This document shows, in pieces, positions 29,950-37,546 of a stretch of DNA of 37,607 nucleotides; the first letter of the stretch is position 1; each line of letters opens with the position of its first letter. The notes beneath the pieces were generated by a model. It made no database searches. It saw nothing but the letters and a program-made list of their open reading frames with translations, and had not been told where the DNA came from. The DNA lies in the NCBI RefSeq assembly GCF_005146945.1, contig NZ_SWMS01000042.1:1-37607 (forward strand). The letters run 5' to 3'. The stretch comes from Prauserella endophytica (GTDB lineage: Bacteria > Actinomycetota > Actinomycetes > Mycobacteriales > Pseudonocardiaceae). The translations under genes and the position numbers were made by a program.

Positions 29950-31224
29950 TCAGTGCTCCTGCGCCGCCCGCACCGGTTCGCGAGTGATCGCTTTCCCGCT
30001 GAGCAGGTACGCGCCCGCGACGAGTGCGACCCACAGCTCGGGGCCGCCCGCGAAACCCGTCGCGGCGAGTCCCAGCAGTCCGGCCGAGGCGAGCAGGCCC
30101 GCCATGACCAGCTGCCAGAACGGAGCGGTGACGGTCGCGGGCGGGGGCGTGGCCTCGAAGCGGCCGAACACCCGGAGCAGGGTGATGAGTACGAGACCGG
30201 TCAGCGTCAGCCACGCAGGCAGTGCGGTGAGCCAGAGCAGGCTGCCCGGCACCGGGGTGGCGTAGCCGAGCGCGAGCACCAGTACGCCGGACACGACCAC
30301 GAGCGCGGGCATGTGCCAGAGGTAGATGCTCATGAACCGGGGCCCGACCCAGCCGAGTGCGCTGGTGACGGCGGGCCGCTCGGCGAGGCGGCTCAGCGCC
30401 TTCTTCGCGGCGAGCACGAGACCGATCTGGCCGACGGCGAGGCTCACCAGGCAGGCGGTGGGCGGGCTCATGTTGGACACCGGGGCGCCGGGCATGCCGA
30501 TCATGCTCGCGGCGTACGGGCCGAAGGCGACGAACAGCGCGGTGACGCCGAAGCCGGCGGCGGACATGCCGAGCGCGGTGCGAGGAGAGAGCGTGCCGAG
30601 CCTGCCCTCGGCGTAGTGGAAGCCGAGCTGGTGCACGGCGAGCCAGACGAACACGGCGTTGGCGTAGCCGACGAGCGGGACGCCGTCGAAGCGGGCGATG
30701 TCCACGAGCACCGCCGCCGCGGAGAGCGCGAACGGCACGGCGAGGCCGAAGCGGCGGTGGGCGGCGGCCAGCAGCGGCGTCGCGAGGATGGTGAGCAGGT
30801 AGACCGCGAGGAACCACAGCAGCTGGGCGGCGATCGCCCCGGCGACGGCGACCGGTTGCTCTGGGACGCCGAGGTCGTGCAGGACCCTCGGCACGACGAG
30901 CCAGACGGCGAACAGCGGCAGTACCGGCAGCAGGAGCCTTCGCAGGCGTGCGGCGAGCCAGCTGCGAGTGGAGCTCGCGCGACGCAGGGAGATCAGGTTG
31001 GCGGCGCCGCCCGCGAAGAAGACGAGCGGCATGACCTGGGACAGCCAGGTGATGGCCCACCAGCCGGGTGTGGTGAGCGCGTTGCCCGTGGTGACGGTGC
31101 CGCCGGAGTAGTCGAGCACCGGCATCGCCCAGTGCTGGACGACGACGCCGAGGATGGCGACGGCGCGGACGATGTCGAGGAAGCGGTCCCGCGTTCGCGG
31201 CGGGCTCAACTGGCTCGTGGTCAT
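29950..31224 (-). CDS. Acyltransferase-3 family integral membrane protein
   Basis: This 424-aa protein has the acyltransferase 3 (OafA/YrhL-like) pattern: RDRFLDIVRAVAILGVVVQHW, with Arg and the catalytic-type His in the first membrane segment, then about ten hydrophobic segments and a cytoplasmic basic loop RRASSTRSWLAARLRRLLLPVLP. The block FMSIYLWHMPALVV is typical of the family. Members O-acylate cell-surface sugars or natural products; the acceptor is unknown. Start ATG 31224 (MTTSQLSPPRTRDRF) is chosen over a TTG six codons upstream. It follows repeat copy 5 and the two-component operon on the same strand, so it may be a separate unit. Confidence 0.85.
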   Translation of the reverse strand: MTTSQLSPPRTRDRFLDIVRAVAILGVVVQHWAMPVLDYSGGTVTTGNALTTPGWWAITWLSQVMPLVFFAGGAANLISLRRASSTRSWLAARLRRLLLPVLPLFAVWLVVPRVLHDLGVPEQPVAVAGAIAAQLLWFLAVYLLTILATPLLAAAHRRFGLAVPFALSAAAVLVDIARFDGVPLVGYANAVFVWLAVHQLGFHYAEGRLGTLSPRTALGMSAAGFGVTALFVAFGPYAASMIGMPGAPVSNMSPPTACLVSLAVGQIGLVLAAKKALSRLAERPAVTSALGWVGPRFMSIYLWHMPALVVVSGVLVLALGYATPVPGSLLWLTALPAWLTLTGLVLITLLRVFGRFEATPPPATVTAPFWQLVMAGLLASAGLLGLAATGFAGGPELWVALVAGAYLLSGKAITREPVRAAQEH

Positions 31225-31350
31225 GCCATCAAGCCTGGTCAACGGGGGTGCGACACACAGCCGTGCGGGCTGGCGTATTGATCTTCCGGTTTTCGGCCCC
31301 GCGGGGTGGGGTCGGCCCTACCCTCGCCTGGCGGGTGGATGTGGGCCAAA

Positions 31351-31405
31351 GGGGAGCAAGGGAGCTTTGCTCCCGTTTCGCGGGAGTAAAGCTCCCTTGC
31401 TCCCC
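31351..31405. repeat. Dispersed nested-palindrome element, copy 5 (longest stem)
   Basis: Arms 31351-31375 and 31381-31405 pair over 25 bp with a single G-T, closing on a 5-nt loop TTTCG. Like copy 4, it has GAGTAA as third hexamer, so copies 4 and 5 form a subfamily apart from copies 1-3. It lies 19 nt beyond the stop of the LuxR-type regulator (minus strand). Confidence 0.92.
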
Positions 31406-31424
31406 AAACGACGGCGGAGGTGGG

Positions 31425-32066
31425 TCAGCGGCCCAGGTAGGTGAGGACGGCGCGGACGCGGCGGTGCTCCTCGGAGCTGGCTTCCAGGCCGAGTTTCGCG
31501 AAGATGTTGCCGATGTGCTTCTCGACGGCCCCGTGGGAGACCACCAGGCTGTTGGCGATGGCCGTGTTGGAGAGGCCCTGGGCCATCAGACCCAGCACCT
31601 CGGTCTCGCGTGCCGTCAGCGAGTCCAGCGGGTTCTTCTTGCCCCTGGCCATGAGCTGCGCGATCACTTCCGGGTCGATGGCGGTGCCGCCGCTCGCGAC
31701 CCGGCGCACGGCGTCCAGGAAGTCGGTGACATCGGCGACTCGCTCCTTCAGCAGATAACCCACGCCGCCCGCGCCCGCGGAGAGCAGCTCCACCGCGTAC
31801 GTCTCCTCGACGTACTGCGACAGCACCAGCACGGGTAGGCCCGAGACGACCTGCCTGGCCCGCAGCGCGGCCCGCAATCCCTCGTCAGTGAACGTCGGCG
31901 GCATCCGCACGTCGACGATGGCCAGTTCCGGCCGGTGCTGCTCGACGGCCGTCAGCAGCTCGTCCCCGGAGCCGACCGCGGCGACCGTCTCGATCCCCTC
32001 GTCGGCCAGCAGGCGCTCGACTCCCGCACGCAGCAGAACAGCATCCTCGGCGATGACCACCCGCAT
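31425..32066 (-). CDS. NarL/LuxR-type response regulator
   Basis: This 213-aa regulator has a receiver domain (1-120) with acidic pocket Glu7-Asp8, phospho-acceptor Asp52 (LAIVDVRMPP) and conserved Lys in YLLKERV, then a LuxR-type helix-turn-helix (about 148-205; LTARETEVLGLMAQGLSNTAIANSLVVSHGAVEKHIGNIFAKLGL). It should be phosphorylated by the histidine kinase encoded 30 bp upstream. Targets are unknown. The start ATG 32066 gives the standard MRVVIAEDAVLLR N-terminus. Confidence 0.93.
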   Translation of the reverse strand: MRVVIAEDAVLLRAGVERLLADEGIETVAAVGSGDELLTAVEQHRPELAIVDVRMPPTFTDEGLRAALRARQVVSGLPVLVLSQYVEETYAVELLSAGAGGVGYLLKERVADVTDFLDAVRRVASGGTAIDPEVIAQLMARGKKNPLDSLTARETEVLGLMAQGLSNTAIANSLVVSHGAVEKHIGNIFAKLGLEASSEEHRRVRAVLTYLGR

Positions 32067-32096
32067 CCAAGCTCCCCAGTGGTGAACAACAGCAGC

Positions 32097-33260
32097 TCAC
32101 CACGTGCAGGGAAGGTCCGCTCGGATCACCGTGGGACCGCCGGGTGGGCTGACGACGGAGATGACGCCGTCAATCGTGGCAGCACGGTCGGCCAGCCCGG
32201 CAAGCCCACCCCCCGGTCGCATCTGCGCGCCGCCGTGCCCGTTGTCGGTCACCTCGACCACCACGGTCTCGCCCGACCGCCACACCCGCACCCCGGCCTC
32301 GGTCGCACCCGAGTGCTTGGCGATGTTGGTCAGCGTCTCGCCCACGATGAAGTACGCCGTCGTCTCCACCGCGGCCGGCGGCCTCGGCTCCACGTTCACC
32401 TCGACGTCGACGTGGATCGGCGCCTTCGCCGCCTGTGCCGACAGCGCCGCGTCGAGGCCACGGTCGGCGAGCACGGCGGGGTAGATGCCGCGCGCGAGGT
32501 CACGCAGCTCCGAAACGGCGAGCTTGGCGTCGGTGTGGGCCTCGTCGATCAGCTCGCGCACCGCCGCGGGGTCACCGTTCAGCTTCGCCTTCGCCCGGCC
32601 GAGGCTCATCGCCACCGACACCAGCCGCTGCTGGGCGCCGTCGTGCAGATCCCGCTCGATGCGCCTGCGCTCGGCCTCGGCGGCGTCCACGCCACGAGCC
32701 CGGGACGCCTGCAGCCGCGACGCCTTCGCCGCCAGGCGCTGCGCCTTCGGCGGTCCGAGCAGCGACATCGCCAGCTGGCCGTGCAACCAGCCGATGCTGG
32801 GCACCACCCAGATCGCGATGGGGAGGAGGATCACCGCCACCAGCCCGATCGCGAACTCGAGCACGCCGAGCGGGAACGCGAGCATCAGGTAGCCCAGATC
32901 GCGCCACGTGGTCGGGTCGGTGAGCTGCGCGAACCAGCGGCGCATCCAGCCGCCCTCTGCCTGCGCCCGCTCGACCGGGGGCAGCGGAGTGCCCAGCGCC
33001 TTGCGGACCCACGCACGCTCGAGGTCGCCGAACCAGCGCGTGAGCTGCGTCGCGAGCAGGAGGATCGGAATGCCGACCCAGATGATCACGGTGGTGACAC
33101 CGACCGAAGCCAGCGTCACGATCAGCACGAACTGCACCAACCGCAGGGGGAAGCTCACGATCATGAAGCCGATGGCCTTGAAGGCCTGCGGCCGTGGCTG
33201 TTCGGCCACCGCCTTGCCGTCCGTCATGCGTGAGTCCTCCGTCACTGGGCTGGTCATCAT
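32097..33260 (-). CDS. Sensor-domain histidine kinase (HisKA_3 / NarL type)
   Basis: This 387-aa kinase has an N-terminal membrane sensor domain (about 25-170) with two pairs of hydrophobic segments around a soluble loop, a HisKA_3 dimerisation domain with phospho-acceptor His206 in AERRRIERDLHDGAQQRLV, and a HATPase domain (ETLTNIAKHSGATEAGVRV, then VTDNGHGGAQMRPGGGLAGL with the G boxes). The sensor domain is homologous to the whole protein of the preceding gene. ATG 33260 overlaps that gene's stop (ATGA), so the two are translationally coupled. Signal unknown; such sensors in actinobacteria tend to respond to envelope stress. Confidence 0.92.
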   Translation of the reverse strand: MMTSPVTEDSRMTDGKAVAEQPRPQAFKAIGFMIVSFPLRLVQFVLIVTLASVGVTTVIIWVGIPILLLATQLTRWFGDLERAWVRKALGTPLPPVERAQAEGGWMRRWFAQLTDPTTWRDLGYLMLAFPLGVLEFAIGLVAVILLPIAIWVVPSIGWLHGQLAMSLLGPPKAQRLAAKASRLQASRARGVDAAEAERRRIERDLHDGAQQRLVSVAMSLGRAKAKLNGDPAAVRELIDEAHTDAKLAVSELRDLARGIYPAVLADRGLDAALSAQAAKAPIHVDVEVNVEPRPPAAVETTAYFIVGETLTNIAKHSGATEAGVRVWRSGETVVVEVTDNGHGGAQMRPGGGLAGLADRAATIDGVISVVSPPGGPTVIRADLPCTW

Positions 33261-33940
33261 CCTGCCACCGAGGTCATCGCGGGCGTGCCGGGAAAGGAGT
33301 CCTCCCTGAGCTGCCGAGGGGCCGGGCCCAGCAGCAGCGTCGCGAACCGGGCGTGCGCGCTCGCCAGTCCCCGGCTGAGCACCGCCGACACCCCGAGCAG
33401 CAGCACGCCCAGCGCGGCCCACGGCAGTGACGACGGGACGGAGTCGACGGTGAACCAGCGGACCTCCCAGGACGGGAAGTAGTACGCGCCCTCCGGCAGG
33501 TACCGGTAGTAGAACGGCAGCGCGGCGAGCCCCAACGCCGTCGCCCAGGTGGTCAGCACGATGCAGAACTGCGCGACACCGATCGGGAACAGCAGCAGGA
33601 AGTACGTCATGTCCTTCCAGGTCGCCGAGTCCTTCAGCCGCGCCTTCCAGCGCTGCTTCTGGTCACCCTCGGGCAGTGACCGGTACGGCAGGGCGATGTA
33701 GTTGTCGAGCAGGGCGTAGATGCGCGCCCGCTCGAGCCTGGCGGCGCCCCGGGTGGCCAGCACCGCCAGTGCCAGCACCGGCACGCCGACCCAGATGATC
33801 GCCGTGGAGACGCCAACGGAGAGCGTGGTCACGAGGAAGACGAAGCCCGCGATGCCCACGGGCAGGTTGAGCAGGAGAAAGGCGACCGACCCTCCGATCG
33901 GCGGCCGGCGGCTGCCCACTTCGGTCTGTGCGGGGTTCAT
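33257..33940 (-). CDS. Stand-alone sensor-domain membrane protein
   Basis: This 227-aa protein consists only of the sensor domain found at the N-terminus of the adjacent kinase. Matching blocks include TAIIWVGVPVLALA against TTVIIWVGIPILLLA, and ATWKDMTYFLLLFPIGV against TTWRDLGYLMLAFPLGV, and both end with LLLGP/SLLGP before a linker. It carries no kinase part. It has four main hydrophobic segments. Start ATG 33940 has GGAG 8 nt upstream. It probably forms a hetero-oligomer with, or tunes, the kinase; this is inferred from homology and coupling. Confidence 0.85.
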   Translation of the reverse strand: MNPAQTEVGSRRPPIGGSVAFLLLNLPVGIAGFVFLVTTLSVGVSTAIIWVGVPVLALAVLATRGAARLERARIYALLDNYIALPYRSLPEGDQKQRWKARLKDSATWKDMTYFLLLFPIGVAQFCIVLTTWATALGLAALPFYYRYLPEGAYYFPSWEVRWFTVDSVPSSLPWAALGVLLLGVSAVLSRGLASAHARFATLLLGPAPRQLREDSFPGTPAMTSVAG

Positions 33941-34077
33941 GGTTGGCTCCGTTCGCTGTGGCTGACGGCTTCCAGCTTGGCCCGCCTGACCTGCGGGAAC
34001 CATGAAGCTCGCTGGCGAGTTCGGGGTAGGGATGTCCCTACCGCCGCCTGCGGGATTAACGAGTTGCCCCGACGCGT

Positions 34078-34083
34078 TATCCT
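34078..34083 (+). promoter_or_regulatory. Candidate -10 (TATCCT) of ssrA
   Basis: TATCCT lies 23 nt before the mature tmRNA 5' end at 34107, so the precursor would carry a short leader removed by RNase P. TTGCCC at 34064 is too close to serve as -35 for it; no other -35 is evident. Confidence 0.4.
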
Positions 34084-34106
34084 GATCGGAAAGCAACAAC
34101 GACCAA

Positions 34107-34475
34107 GGGGGTGAACGGTCTCGACTCTGGACGTTGATCCAGGGGAAGCGTGCCGGTGCAGGCAACGACCACCGTGAGCGTCGTCGCAACTAAAATAAGC
34201 GCCAAGACGAACAGTCAGCGCGACTTCGCCCTCGCCGCCTGAGCGAGTGCGAGTCTGTCGGCCCGGGGAAGCCTCCGACCCGGTCTGCCGGCATCAGCTA
34301 GGAGGCTTACCTCCAGCCCCGGCCACGGGAGCTGGTAGGGAAACAAACAGTGGCTGGGCCCGTCACACCGGCTTGTTCGCGTGACCGGTGGGGCCGAGTA
34401 GAGGCACAGCGAACTGCGCACGGAGAAGCCCTGGAAAGGCGACAGAGGACCCGGGTTCGATTCCCGGCACCTCCA
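34107..34475 (+). ncRNA. ssrA: Transfer-messenger RNA (tmRNA)
   Basis: This 369-nt RNA rescues stalled ribosomes. The 5' end GGGGGTGAACGGTCTCGACT and 3' end GGGTTCGATTCCCGGCACCTCC are the tRNA-like ends; GGGGGTG pairs with CACCTCC as acceptor stem (one G-T), followed by discriminator A34475. CCA is not encoded. The internal message starts at GCC 34201 after ACTAAAATAAGC. SmpB is encoded 5 kb upstream. A terminator follows 6 nt beyond the end. Confidence 0.97.
34201..34242 (+). other. tmRNA tag-peptide reading frame
   Basis: From the resume codon GCC the frame encodes AKTNSQRDFALAA and stops at TGA (34240-34242). The C-terminal QRD-[FY]-ALAA matches the known mycobacterial tag QRDYALAA, which is read by ClpXP. 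The exact resume codon is inferred from alignment with the mycobacterial tmRNA. The tag ends with TGA rather than the usual TAA, so release here needs RF2 (prfB, also in this window). Confidence 0.85.
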
Positions 34476-34481
34476 CTCGAT

Positions 34482-34523
34482 CGAAGGCGCATCCTGCTCC
34501 GCGGGATGCGCCTTCGCTGTTTT
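34482..34523 (+). terminator. Intrinsic terminator of ssrA
   Basis: A perfect 13-bp stem CGAAGGCGCATCC (34482-34494) with 34504-34516 has a 9-nt loop and is followed by CTGTTTT, a short U tract. Confidence 0.85.
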
Positions 34524-34616
34524 CGATCCTCGTATGTCTCTCTGGGGGCGCAGCCCGGATGCTCTGCCCCGGGATCCGTGTTCGAGTAGGCGCCGGTTTT
34601 GCGGGTTACCCTGCGG

Positions 34617-34651
34617 GGAACCCTCGAGTCGACCATACGTTCGACTCGAGG
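34617..34651 (+). promoter_or_regulatory. ECF-like promoter overlapping an inverted repeat, upstream of DUF3072 gene
   Basis: GGAAC (34617-34621), 16 nt, then CGTT (34638-34641) matches the -35/-10 pattern of stress ECF sigma factors of the SigE/SigH type. Superimposed is an 11-bp inverted repeat CCTCGAGTCGA (34622-34632) with 34641-34651, loop 8 nt, whose right arm runs into the SD of the DUF3072 gene. Either reading suggests regulation. The match is short and could be chance. Confidence 0.4.
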
Positions 34652-34658
34652 AGGGTTC

Positions 34659-34865
34659 ATGAGTCAAGGTTTCCAGAGCCCCGAGAAGGACCGCCGCGAT
34701 TGGGTCACGGGGGACGAGCCGGTGACCGGTCCGCAGGAGTCCTACTTGCGGACGCTCGCCCAGGAGGCCGGCGAGGACGTGCCGGACAGGCTGAGCAAGG
34801 CCGAGGCGTCGCGCCTGATCGACGAGCTGCGGCAACGCACCGGCCGAGGGACAGAGCAGCAGTGA
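34659..34865 (+). CDS. DUF3072 family small protein
   Basis: This 68-aa protein matches the DUF3072 family of small actinobacterial proteins: DWVTGDEPVTGPQESYLRTLAQEAGE, then LSKAEASRLIDELRQRTGRG. The repeated helix pattern resembles plant-type SAP/DUF3072 stress modules, but function is unknown. It is hydrophilic with no membrane segment. Start ATG 34659 has GAGGAGG at 34648-34654 (spacing 4). An upstream in-frame start at 34599 would read through the inverted repeat and is disfavoured. An ECF-like promoter overlaps its leader. Confidence 0.8.
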   Translation: MSQGFQSPEKDRRDWVTGDEPVTGPQESYLRTLAQEAGEDVPDRLSKAEASRLIDELRQRTGRGTEQQ

Positions 34866-34899
34866 GGCCCCGTTTGTTCTCCCGATCAGGGGTTACACC

Positions 34900-34915
34900 T
34901 TCTGCGTACGCAGAA
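34900..34915. promoter_or_regulatory. Perfect 16-bp palindrome next to SD
   Basis: TTCTGCGTACGCAGAA is an exact palindrome whose last two bases belong to the AAGGGAG SD of the next gene (34914-34920). A protein bound here, or the hairpin if transcribed, could block both transcription and ribosome access. Confidence 0.6.
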
Positions 34916-34924
34916 GGGAGACCA

Positions 34925-35149
34925 ATGATGGCAGCCGAACCTCAGAGCCCCGTCAAGGACAAGAACTACAACCTGATCAGCGCCATCCAGGCCTCGCTGC
35001 ACTACGTGTGGCAGATGGAGCAGTACATCGCCGACGCCGAGCGCGACGGTGACGAGGAGCTGGCCACCTGGTTCCGCAAGATCCAGGAGAACAACCGCAA
35101 GGCAGGCGACCAGGGCAAGGACATGCTGCTCAAGCGCCTGGGGAAGTGA
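34925..35149 (+). CDS. Small helical protein, unknown function
   Basis: This 74-aa protein (MMAAEPQSPVKDKNYNLISA, then ASLHYVWQMEQYIADAERDGDEELATWFRKIQENNRKAGDQGKDMLLKRLG) is predicted to be two long amphipathic helices. It resembles small conserved actinobacterial proteins with a short ferritin-like or helical-hairpin look; no metal ligands are evident. The start is ATG 34925 or the adjacent 34928, the latter with better SD spacing (8 nt from AAGGGA). The perfect palindrome at 34900 suggests tight control. It stands beside the DUF3072 gene, so both may belong to a stress response. Function unknown. Confidence 0.75.
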   Translation: MMAAEPQSPVKDKNYNLISAIQASLHYVWQMEQYIADAERDGDEELATWFRKIQENNRKAGDQGKDMLLKRLGK

Positions 35150-35162
35150 GGCACGGCTCGCG

Positions 35163-35945
35163 TCACGCGGGCCTGCCGCCGATGCGCGTGGTCAGCTCGT
35201 CGGCGGCGCGGCGGACCTGGCCGGCGAGGTCGGGCCAGGTCCGCGCGCAGCCGTCACCGACGTCGCACACGTGCCGGAACGTGATGGAAATGGCGGCCAT
35301 GGGCCTGCCCCCGTGATCGAAGACCGGGTACGCCACCGACGCGAAACCCTCGGTGACGTGCCCGTCCTCCACGGCCCAGCCGAGCCTGCGCTGCTCGGCC
35401 AGCGCGCGCCGCAGCCCGGCGAGATCGCGGGGACCCCGGCCGGTGCGGTTCACGAACGCCGCCGCCGAGGGGAACAGCGCGCGCACGTGGGCGTGCGGCA
35501 GGTGGGCCAGCATCGCCCGCCCGGATGCCGTGAGGTGCGCGGGCAGCCGCACGCCGACGTCGGTCACCAGCGTCTCGGGCCGTGCCGGGCGCTCCTTGAC
35601 GAGGTACAGCAGCTCGTTGCCGTGGAGCACGCCGAGGTGGGCGTTGTGCCCGGCCTGGTCGACGAGCCTGCGCAGGATCGGGCCCGCGAGCCGTTCGAGC
35701 GGGTCGTGCCGCAGGTAGGCCGATCCCAGCTCGAACGAGGCGATGCCGAGGCCGTAGCGCCGCTCGGCGGGCAGGTGAACGACGAACCCGGCGGCCTCCA
35801 GCTCCGCGAGCAGGTGGTACGTCGTCGAGCGCGGCAGCCCGAGGTCGCGGGCCAGTGCCGCCGCGGAGACGGGGCCCGCGTGCCGCGCGAGCGCCCCGAG
35901 GAGCGCGAGCCCGCGTCGCAGCGCGGGCACGTTACCGCCGCCCAT
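35163..35945 (-). CDS. IclR family transcriptional regulator
   Basis: This 260-aa protein has an N-terminal winged helix (about 5-65; SAAALARDLGLPRSTTYHLLAELEAAGFV) and a C-terminal IclR effector-binding domain (about 80-250; GVRLPAHLTASGRAMLAHLP, then GFASVAYPVFDHGGRPMAAISITF). Divergent pairing with hutH, 80 bp away, makes control of histidine breakdown likely, perhaps with urocanate as effector as for other hut regulators. Start ATG 35945 (MGGGNVPALRRG) has GGAGG a few bases upstream. Longer in-frame starts would overlap the operator region. Confidence 0.88.
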   Translation of the reverse strand: MGGGNVPALRRGLALLGALARHAGPVSAAALARDLGLPRSTTYHLLAELEAAGFVVHLPAERRYGLGIASFELGSAYLRHDPLERLAGPILRRLVDQAGHNAHLGVLHGNELLYLVKERPARPETLVTDVGVRLPAHLTASGRAMLAHLPHAHVRALFPSAAAFVNRTGRGPRDLAGLRRALAEQRRLGWAVEDGHVTEGFASVAYPVFDHGGRPMAAISITFRHVCDVGDGCARTWPDLAGQVRRAADELTTRIGGRPA

Positions 35946-35976
35946 TCGCCCTCCCGTCTGGAATCCGAGACACAAC

Positions 35977-35989
35977 CGGTGTACCACCG
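35977..35989. promoter_or_regulatory. Candidate IclR operator CGGTG-TAC-CACCG
   Basis: A 5-bp inverted repeat with 3-nt spacer lies in the 80-bp gap between the divergent iclR-type gene and hutH, the expected place for a shared operator. The arms are short and no second copy was found. Confidence 0.3.
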
Positions 35990-36025
35990 ATGATGCTCGC
36001 CGGCGGGCGGCGGTGGAATGGACGG

Positions 36026-37546
36026 ATGCCGGATCAGGTACTGCTCACGGGTGCGCCGCTACGCCGCGACCAGGTGCTCGCCGTCGCCCGCGATGGCGTG
36101 CCGGTGGCCCTCGACGCGGTCGCCGAGAAGAACCTCACCGAGGCCCGCAGGCACGTCGAGGCGCTGGCCGAGGCGAAGGAGCCCGCCTACGGTGTCTCGA
36201 CGGGCTTCGGCGCGCTCGCGGTGCGCCACATCCCGCCGGAACGGCGCGTCGACCTGCAGCGTTCGCTGATCCGCTCGCACGCCGCCGGCGCGGGCGCGGC
36301 CGTGGAGCCCGAGGTGGTCCGCACACTGATGCTGCTGCGCCTGCGCACGCTCACCACCGGCCACACCGGGGTGCGGCCCGTGCTCGCGAGCACGCTCGCC
36401 GCGCTGCTCAACGCCGGCCTCACGCCGGTGGTGCACGAGTACGGCTCGCTCGGCTGTTCCGGTGACCTCGCTCCGCTGTCCGCCGTCGCGCTCGCGTTGA
36501 TGGGGGAGGGCGAGGTGTTCGACGCCGAGGGCCATCGCGTTCCCGCCGCGGATGCGCTTCGCCGAGCAGGGATCGAGCCGGTGACGCTGGCGGAGAAGGA
36601 AGGGCTCGCGCTCACCAACGGCACCGACGGCATGCTGGGCATGCTCGTGCTCGCGGCCGCCGACCTCCAGCGGCTGCTCGACGTCGCCGATCTCACCGCC
36701 GCGATGAGCGTGGAGGCCCTGCTCGGCACCGACCGCGTGTTCGCCGAGGACCTGCAGGCGCTGCGGCCACATCCCGGCCAGGCGATCTCGGCGCGCCGGA
36801 TGCGGGAGGCGCTGGCCGACTCGGAGATCGTCGCCAGCCACCGCGGTCCCGACTGCCCGCGCGTGCAGGACGCCTACTCGCTGCGGTGCGCGCCGCAGGT
36901 GCACGGCGCCGCGAGGGACACGCTCGCGCACGCCGAGACCGTCGCGGACCGGGAGCTCGCCTCGGCCGTTGACAACCCCGTGGTGCTCGCCGACGGGCGC
37001 GTGGAATCCAACGGCAACTTCCACGGCGCCCCACTGGCCTATGTCCTGGACTTCCTCGCCATCGGGGTGGCCGACGTCGCGAGCATCGCCGAGCGCCGCA
37101 CCGACCGGATGCTCGACGTGGCGCGCTCGCACGGGCTGCCCGCGTTCCTCGCGGCCGACCCCGGTGTCGACTCCGGGCACATGATCGCGCAGTACACGCA
37201 GGCGGCGATCGTCAGCGAGCTCAAGCGGCTCGCCGTGCCCGCTTCGGTGGACTCGATCCCGAGCAGCGCGATGCAGGAGGACCACGTGTCGATGGGCTGG
37301 TCGGCGGCCCGCAAGCTGCGGCGCGGACTCGACGGGCTCACCACGGTGCTGGCCGTGGAGCTGCTCACCGCGGCGCGGGCGCTCGACTTCCGCGCTCCGT
37401 TGCGCCCGGCCCCGGTGACGGCTGCGGCCCGCGACCTCCTGCGCACCCACGTCGACGGCCCCGGCCCCGACCGTCACCTGGCCCCGGAGATCGCCGCCGC
37501 GGAGGCCCTCATCACCTCCGGCGAGCTGCTGCGCCGTCTGCAGTGA
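36026..37546 (+). CDS. hutH: Histidine ammonia-lyase
   Basis: This 506-aa enzyme converts histidine to urocanate and ammonia, the first step of histidine utilisation. The electrophilic MIO cofactor forms from Cys144-Ser145-Gly146 in GSLGCSGDLAPLS; many HutH have Ala-Ser-Gly here, while the Cys form is known in Streptomyces. Other marks are AYGVSTGFGALA near the N-terminus, LTNGTDGMLG, and PQVHGAARDTL with QEDHVSMGW near the C-terminus. The length is normal (about 510 aa). Start ATG 36026 gives MPDQVLLTGAPLRRDQV. Neighbouring hut genes, if any, lie beyond the window end. Confidence 0.95.
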   Translation: MPDQVLLTGAPLRRDQVLAVARDGVPVALDAVAEKNLTEARRHVEALAEAKEPAYGVSTGFGALAVRHIPPERRVDLQRSLIRSHAAGAGAAVEPEVVRTLMLLRLRTLTTGHTGVRPVLASTLAALLNAGLTPVVHEYGSLGCSGDLAPLSAVALALMGEGEVFDAEGHRVPAADALRRAGIEPVTLAEKEGLALTNGTDGMLGMLVLAAADLQRLLDVADLTAAMSVEALLGTDRVFAEDLQALRPHPGQAISARRMREALADSEIVASHRGPDCPRVQDAYSLRCAPQVHGAARDTLAHAETVADRELASAVDNPVVLADGRVESNGNFHGAPLAYVLDFLAIGVADVASIAERRTDRMLDVARSHGLPAFLAADPGVDSGHMIAQYTQAAIVSELKRLAVPASVDSIPSSAMQEDHVSMGWSAARKLRRGLDGLTTVLAVELLTAARALDFRAPLRPAPVTAAARDLLRTHVDGPGPDRHLAPEIAAAEALITSGELLRRLQ

